The position numbers and the translations under genes are program-made. DNA of 11,133 bases, taken from contig VXNE01000176.1 of NCBI GenBank assembly GCA_009840715.1, positions 6,112-17,244 of the forward strand. The letters are read 5' to 3'. Below the pieces are notes generated by a model, which was not told the DNA's origin, did not search any database, and saw nothing but the letters and a program-made list of their open reading frames with translations. The stretch comes from Gammaproteobacteria bacterium (GTDB taxonomy: Bacteria > Pseudomonadota > Gammaproteobacteria > Pseudomonadales > Azotimanducaceae). The number at the start of each line of letters is the position of its first letter. The first letter of the stretch is position 1. Positions 6,522 to 11,133 of this stretch are shown in pieces.

Positions 6522-6536
6522 ACGGCTTCGGTGGCG

Positions 6537-8363
<1,827 letters not shown>

Positions 8364-8506
8364 GGCCCCTCGAGTGTTGGTGAGTTCGGTGGTGCCCCGG
8401 GTGACCGCCCCTGTTGAGCGGCCCGCGATGCCGGCGGCGATGTGCGTCTCACGCACGGTAGACGCTGCTACGCACGCAAACGCTTAATTTTACCCATTCT
8501 TCCGGG

Positions 8507-8534
8507 AGATGTGTGCTGAATCGCGGTTTTCAAG
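8507..8534 (-). promoter_or_regulatory. Candidate heat-shock (sigma32-type) promoter for rpoD
   Basis: Read on the - strand, CTTGAA (8534-8529) is a perfect sigma32 -35 core. After a 14-base spacer comes ACACATCT (8514-8507), matching five of the seven fixed positions of CCCCATNT. It would start transcripts about 135 bases before rpoD. An AT-rich patch further on contains TAAAAT (8492-8487), a possible sigma70 -10 box without a good -35. E. coli rpoD has its own heat-shock promoter in the end of dnaG, so the position makes sense. The -10 mismatches keep this provisional. Confidence 0.4.
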
Positions 8535-8567
8535 ACCGGGGCGCTTCACCGGTGCCTTCACCGGTCT
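8533..8567 (-). repeat. Tandem repeat and stem-loop across the dnaG stop codon
   Basis: On the + strand CTTCACCGGT occurs at 8544-8553 and again at 8556-8565 (12-base period). Its ACCGGT core is self-complementary, so the copies can pair. A competing 7-bp stem is AGACCGG (8533-8539) with CCGGTCT (8561-8567), enclosing both. The structure covers the dnaG stop (8558-8560) and touches the -35 of the candidate heat-shock promoter. It could act as a partial terminator or processing site between dnaG and rpoD; no U-run is present. Confidence 0.45.
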
Positions 8568-10351
8568 GAGGCGTCCGCCGGCTGCGCTTCCCGACCACGC
8601 TCGAACCGCATGCTCTCCTGCTTCGCGCGCCAGTATCGGCTGAGTTGGTCCCGGGAGCCGTCGAGGAGCTTCCTGCGGTCCGCTCCCGAGCGGGCGCGAA
8701 CGTAATGCCGCACGCCCTCCGGGAAGCCGTTCGCGATGTCCTCGGCGGAGAGCTCGGGCGGGGTCGCGGCCAGCGTGCACAGCGTCTCGTATCCGGGATG
8801 CCGGGAGAAGCGCGCCAGCAGGACCGCCGACTCCACGTCCGGATCCCCGGATACCTCCCGGGCGACCTGGGGAAACAGGGAGTCCTCCCGTCCCGCATCG
8901 AACAGCGCCTCGGAGAGCGGCGCCGGCAGCGACCGGAACAGGACGGGAGTGCGTAGCAGGTCGCCAAGCAGGCGTTCGCCAAGGCGTGACTCGCCGGTCC
9001 CGCCGGGTGCGGCCGGGCGTGCGGACCGAGTGGCGACCGGCTCCGGGGCACGCGCGTCGGAGGAATCCAGCGTGCCCGGCGCGACACCGATCTGCCCCGC
9101 GATGCGCTCGATGAGCACCTGCCGGTGCACACCCGGGGGGATACGCGCCAGCAGGGGGCGTGCGCTCTCCCCGAACACGGCCCGGTCGTCCAGCGACGTG
9201 AGGTCCAGTCCCGCCGAAAGGCGCTCGACCAGGTAATCGCCGGCGGGGACCGCCTCCGCCACGAGCTTCTCGAAAGCGGCCTTCCCGGCGCTCCGCACGA
9301 GCGTGTCGGGATCCTCCCCTTCGGGCAGGAACACGAACTTCAGCCGGCGTCCCTCGTCCAGGCTGGCCAGCCCCACCTCGAGCGCGCGCCAGGCGGCTTC
9401 GCGCCCCGCGGTGTCCCCGTCGAAACAGCAGACGACCTCCGGCACGTTGCGGAAGAGCTTCTCCAGATGATCCCTGCCCACCGCCGTGCCGAGGGTGGCG
9501 ACGGCGTTGTCGATGCCCTGCTGGGCCAGCGCGACGACGTCCATGTACCCCTCGACGACGATCAGGCGTTCCAGGCGTTTGCCGGGCGTGCGCCGCGCCT
9601 CGTACAGGCCGTAGAGCTCGCGGGCCTTGCGGAACACCGGGGTCTCCGGGGAGTTCAGGTACTTCGGCCCCTGGTCCTCGCCCTCTCCGGGAAGGACGCG
9701 GCCGCCGAACCCGACGACGCGTCCCCGGGTGTCGCGGATCGGGAAGACGACGCGGTCCCGGAGGCGGTCGTAGGGCCTGCCGCCTTCGCTGCGGGCCAGC
9801 ACGCCGGCGTCCGTGAGCTTGCCCATGACCGCGTCGTTCGTCCCGAGCGCCTCGCGGATGAACCCCCAGCCCGGCGGGGCGTAGCCGATGCCGAAGTCCC
9901 GGCCGATCTCACCGGTGAGGCCGCGTCCCTTGAGGTAGTCCCGCGCGCGGCCGGACTCCGGGTGCTGGCCCAGGGCGCGGCGGTAGAGTCCGGCCGTCTT
10001 CCGGAGCAGCACGTAGAGTTCCTCGTCCGGCTTGCGGTCGGCCCGTCCGGCCTCGCGCGGAACCTCGACGCCCACGGTGCGCGCCAGCGCCTCGATCGCC
10101 TCGACGAACTCGAGGTGCTCGTACTCCATCAGGAAGGTGATCGCAGTCCCGGCCACGCCGCAGCCGAAGCACTTGTAGAAGCCGCGGTCGGGGTTGACGT
10201 TGAACGAGGGCGTCTTCTCTTCGTGGAACGGGCAGCAGGCCTTGTAGTTGCGGCCGGCCTTCTTGAGTCCCACGCGCGCGTCGATCACCTCGACGATGTC
10301 CACGCGCTGCAGGAGATCGTTGATGAAGGACTGCGGAATCCGTCCTGCCAT
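8558..10351 (-). CDS. dnaG: DNA primase DnaG
   Basis: The primase that makes RNA primers at the replication fork, working with the replicative helicase DnaB. The 597-residue product (E. coli 581) opens MAGRIPQSFINDLLQRVDIV, essentially the E. coli start, which fixes the ATG at 10351. The N-terminal zinc-binding domain has ligands C40, H43, C61 and C64 (CCPFHEEKTPSF, FYKCFGCG). The TOPRIM catalytic core includes EGYMD (267-271, catalytic Glu), LGTA and the metal-binding CCFDGDTAG (309-317). After a Pro/Ala-rich linker (about 430-450) comes the poorly conserved helical DnaB-binding domain, with typical GERLLGDLLRTPVLF. No good ribosome site stands close to the ATG; AGGGG is about 15 bases away. 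Its gene follows rpsU by 124 bases and precedes rpoD by 194. Confidence 0.97.
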   Translation of the reverse strand: MAGRIPQSFINDLLQRVDIVEVIDARVGLKKAGRNYKACCPFHEEKTPSFNVNPDRGFYKCFGCGVAGTAITFLMEYEHLEFVEAIEALARTVGVEVPREAGRADRKPDEELYVLLRKTAGLYRRALGQHPESGRARDYLKGRGLTGEIGRDFGIGYAPPGWGFIREALGTNDAVMGKLTDAGVLARSEGGRPYDRLRDRVVFPIRDTRGRVVGFGGRVLPGEGEDQGPKYLNSPETPVFRKARELYGLYEARRTPGKRLERLIVVEGYMDVVALAQQGIDNAVATLGTAVGRDHLEKLFRNVPEVVCCFDGDTAGREAAWRALEVGLASLDEGRRLKFVFLPEGEDPDTLVRSAGKAAFEKLVAEAVPAGDYLVERLSAGLDLTSLDDRAVFGESARPLLARIPPGVHRQVLIERIAGQIGVAPGTLDSSDARAPEPVATRSARPAAPGGTGESRLGERLLGDLLRTPVLFRSLPAPLSEALFDAGREDSLFPQVAREVSGDPDVESAVLLARFSRHPGYETLCTLAATPPELSAEDIANGFPEGVRHYVRARSGADRRKLLDGSRDQLSRYWRAKQESMRFERGREAQPADASDR

Positions 10352-10400
10352 TGCGGGGCAGGTTACCCCTTTGGCGGGTCGAGCGACAGCCGGCTACGAC

Positions 10401-10464
10401 CGCCGCGTCGAGCGCGGCGTATCGTCTGGTGTCGGGTGGGGCGCCGCCGGCCTGTACGCGGCGG
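10401..10464 (-). promoter_or_regulatory. Two hairpins between rpsU and dnaG
   Basis: CCGCCG (10444-10449) with CGGCGG (10459-10464) makes a 6-bp stem, and CGCCGCG (10401-10407) with CGCGGCG (10413-10419) a perfect 7-bp stem around a 5-base loop. Both lie in the 124-base rpsU-dnaG gap. In E. coli this gap carries a terminator and an RNA-processing site that lower primase expression relative to S21. These hairpins are in the right place for the same job, but no U-tract follows either. Confidence 0.4.
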
Positions 10465-10475
10465 GGACGTCTGAC

Positions 10476-10691
10476 TCAGTAGGACTTCTCGAACCGCCGG
10501 GCTTCCCGCTGCAGTTTCTTCAAGTGGCGCTTGACGGCCGCTGCAGCCTTGCGCTTGCGTACGGCGGTCGGCTTCTCGTAGTACTCGCGTCGGCGCACCT
10601 CCGAGAGGATGCCGGCTTTCTCGCAGGAGCGCTTGAAACGCCGCAGCGCGACGTCGAACGGCTCGTTTTCCCGAATCTTCACACTCGGCAT
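10476..10691 (-). CDS. rpsU: 30S ribosomal protein S21
   Basis: S21 is a small, very basic protein of the 30S subunit that helps initiation by acting near the anti-Shine-Dalgarno end of 16S rRNA. The 71-residue product from ATG 10691 has the exact family length; MPSVKIRENEPFDVALRRFK and then RSCEKAGILSEVRRREYYEK are nearly identical to E. coli, followed by the lysine/arginine-rich tail. The frame is open upstream, but conservation begins at this ATG. The ribosome site is odd: the nearest purine tract, GGAGGG (10711-10706), lies 14 bases from the ATG, about twice the normal spacing. It is the first gene of the rpsU-dnaG-rpoD cluster, which joins translation, replication and transcription initiation. 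Confidence 0.97.
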   Translation of the reverse strand: MPSVKIRENEPFDVALRRFKRSCEKAGILSEVRRREYYEKPTAVRKRKAAAAVKRHLKKLQREARRFEKSY

Positions 10692-10726
10692 GGGAAGGAT
10701 GCGTGCCCTCCAGTCGGGGGGCGGCA

Positions 10727-10756
10727 ATTCTACTCGCCGCGCGAAACGCTTTGCAA
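10727..10756 (-). promoter_or_regulatory. Candidate sigma70 promoter of rpsU
   Basis: On the - strand, TTGCAA (10756-10751; 4/6 to TTGACA), an 18-base spacer and TAGAAT (10732-10727; 5/6 to TATAAT) form a fair promoter in otherwise GC-rich DNA. Transcription would start near 10720, giving a leader of about 29 bases that contains the GGAGGG tract. Confidence 0.5.
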
Positions 10757-10785
10757 AGGCGGCGGGGCCAAGCCGTGGCGGCTCA

Positions 10786-10814
10786 TTGTTCGCCGGCGAA
10801 CGCGACCGTACACT
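10786..10814 (+). promoter_or_regulatory. Weak candidate promoter for tsaD
   Basis: TTGTTC (10786-10791), a 17-base spacer and TACACT (10809-10814; 4/6 to TATAAT) point toward tsaD with a start near 10821. The match is poor and this is only the best candidate seen in the divergent rpsU/tsaD gap. Confidence 0.2.
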
Positions 10815-10861
10815 GCGCCGGGCTCTGGGACGGCCCGCCTGGCCGCCCAACGCGAGACATC

Positions 10862-11133
10862 ATGCTGGTACTGGGCATCGAAACATCCTGCGACGAGACC
10901 GGCGTCGCCCTGTACGACGGCGATGCGGGTCTGCTGGCGCAGACGCTCTACAGCCAGGTCGCGATGCACGCCGAATACGGCGGCGTGGTCCCGGAACTCG
11001 CCTCGCGGGATCATATCCGCAAGATCCTGCCGCTGGTTCGAGAGACGCTACGGGAGGGCGGTCGCCGGGTCGAGGATCTCGACGCGGTGGCATACACGGC
11101 CGGTCCGGGGCTGATCGGCGCGCTCATGGTCGG
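10862..11133 (+). CDS. tsaD: tRNA N6-threonylcarbamoyladenosine transferase subunit TsaD (3' end outside window)
   Basis: TsaD (formerly Gcp/YgjD) transfers the threonylcarbamoyl group from TC-AMP to A37 of tRNAs that read ANN codons, with TsaB and TsaE as partners; it is essential in most bacteria. Ninety codons are visible: MLVLGIETSCDETGVALYDG (1-20), the ASKHA-fold phosphate loop of the family, then LYSQVAMHAEYGGVVPELAS (29-48), RDHIRKILPLV, and AVAYTAGPGLIGALMV (75-90), all near-identical to E. coli. The metal-binding HxxxH and the C-terminal lobe lie beyond the edge. The ATG is set by conservation; GAGA (10855-10858) is a weak ribosome site. Divergence from rpsU is the usual gammaproteobacterial arrangement. 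Confidence 0.96.
   Translation, partial: MLVLGIETSCDETGVALYDGDAGLLAQTLYSQVAMHAEYGGVVPELASRDHIRKILPLVRETLREGGRRVEDLDAVAYTAGPGLIGALMV

Larger units (their letters stand above)
6175..6536. other. Gene-poor stretch between dioxygenase beta subunit and rpoD
   Basis: 362 bases separating two convergent transcription units, with no gene I recognise. It holds a short imperfect hairpin directly after the beta-subunit stop (CCCG..CGGG, 6175-6194), a large nested inverted repeat (6233-6304), a second hairpin (GGGCG/CGCCC, 6301-6315), a ~46-codon open frame (to 6430) and a small hairpin downstream of rpoD (6508-6521). The density of palindromes, and an apparent protein tail without a body, suggest decayed DNA such as the remains of an insertion sequence or a lost gene. 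No transposase motif is visible. Confidence 0.5.

Noticed and set aside
8364..8456. A 31-residue N-terminal extension of RpoD
   Set aside because: Not similar to any sigma70 N-terminus; MATETE at 8363 aligns with known RpoD starts and has a good ribosome site.
9125..10474. A 449-codon + strand open frame opposite dnaG
   Set aside because: Same shadow effect; no ribosome site and no recognisable protein family.

Overview
The window is GC-rich (by eye about two thirds G+C) and its genes read as a gammaproteobacterial chromosome. Two conserved housekeeping neighbourhoods are present. The left one is surA-pdxA-rsmA-apaG-apaH, all on the + strand (1-4201). The right one is the macromolecular-synthesis cluster rpsU-dnaG-rpoD on the - strand (10691 down to 6537), with tsaD divergent from it at the right edge. 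From memory, both blocks also lie fairly near each other in Pseudomonas, though in a different arrangement. The proteins are close to the E. coli versions at every diagnostic motif. surA lacks its 5' end and tsaD lacks its 3' end because of the window edges.

The left block is tightly packed. pdxA starts 4 bases after surA stops. rsmA begins inside the end of pdxA on a non-ATG codon. rsmA and apaG share an ATGA. apaH follows apaG after a 36-base gap that holds a perfect 7-bp hairpin. The functions (periplasmic chaperone, vitamin B6 synthesis, 16S rRNA dimethylation, ApaG, Ap4A hydrolysis) are unrelated and tied only by the ancient operon.

Between the two blocks, at the point where they meet tail to tail, sits an accessory cassette (4328-6174): the large and small subunits of a Rieske non-heme iron aromatic-ring dioxygenase, joined by an ATGA overlap. 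No ferredoxin, reductase, dehydrogenase or regulator accompanies them. They use AGG/AGA arginine codons much more often than the left-block genes (11 in about 615 codons against 4 in about 1,395), which suggests later acquisition. After them comes a 362-base stretch (6175-6536) with a large nested inverted repeat and a short unrecognised open frame, possibly the scar of a mobile element or of a lost gene.

The right block has its own likely control sites: a sigma70-like promoter before rpsU, hairpins between rpsU and dnaG, a repeat and stem-loop at the end of dnaG, and a plausible heat-shock (sigma32-type) promoter just ahead of rpoD, in the place where E. coli also has one. I found no RNA genes, CRISPR array or intact insertion sequence. 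The most unusual content is the lone dioxygenase pair and the structured scar-like DNA behind it; I do not see strong evidence for a wholly new system.
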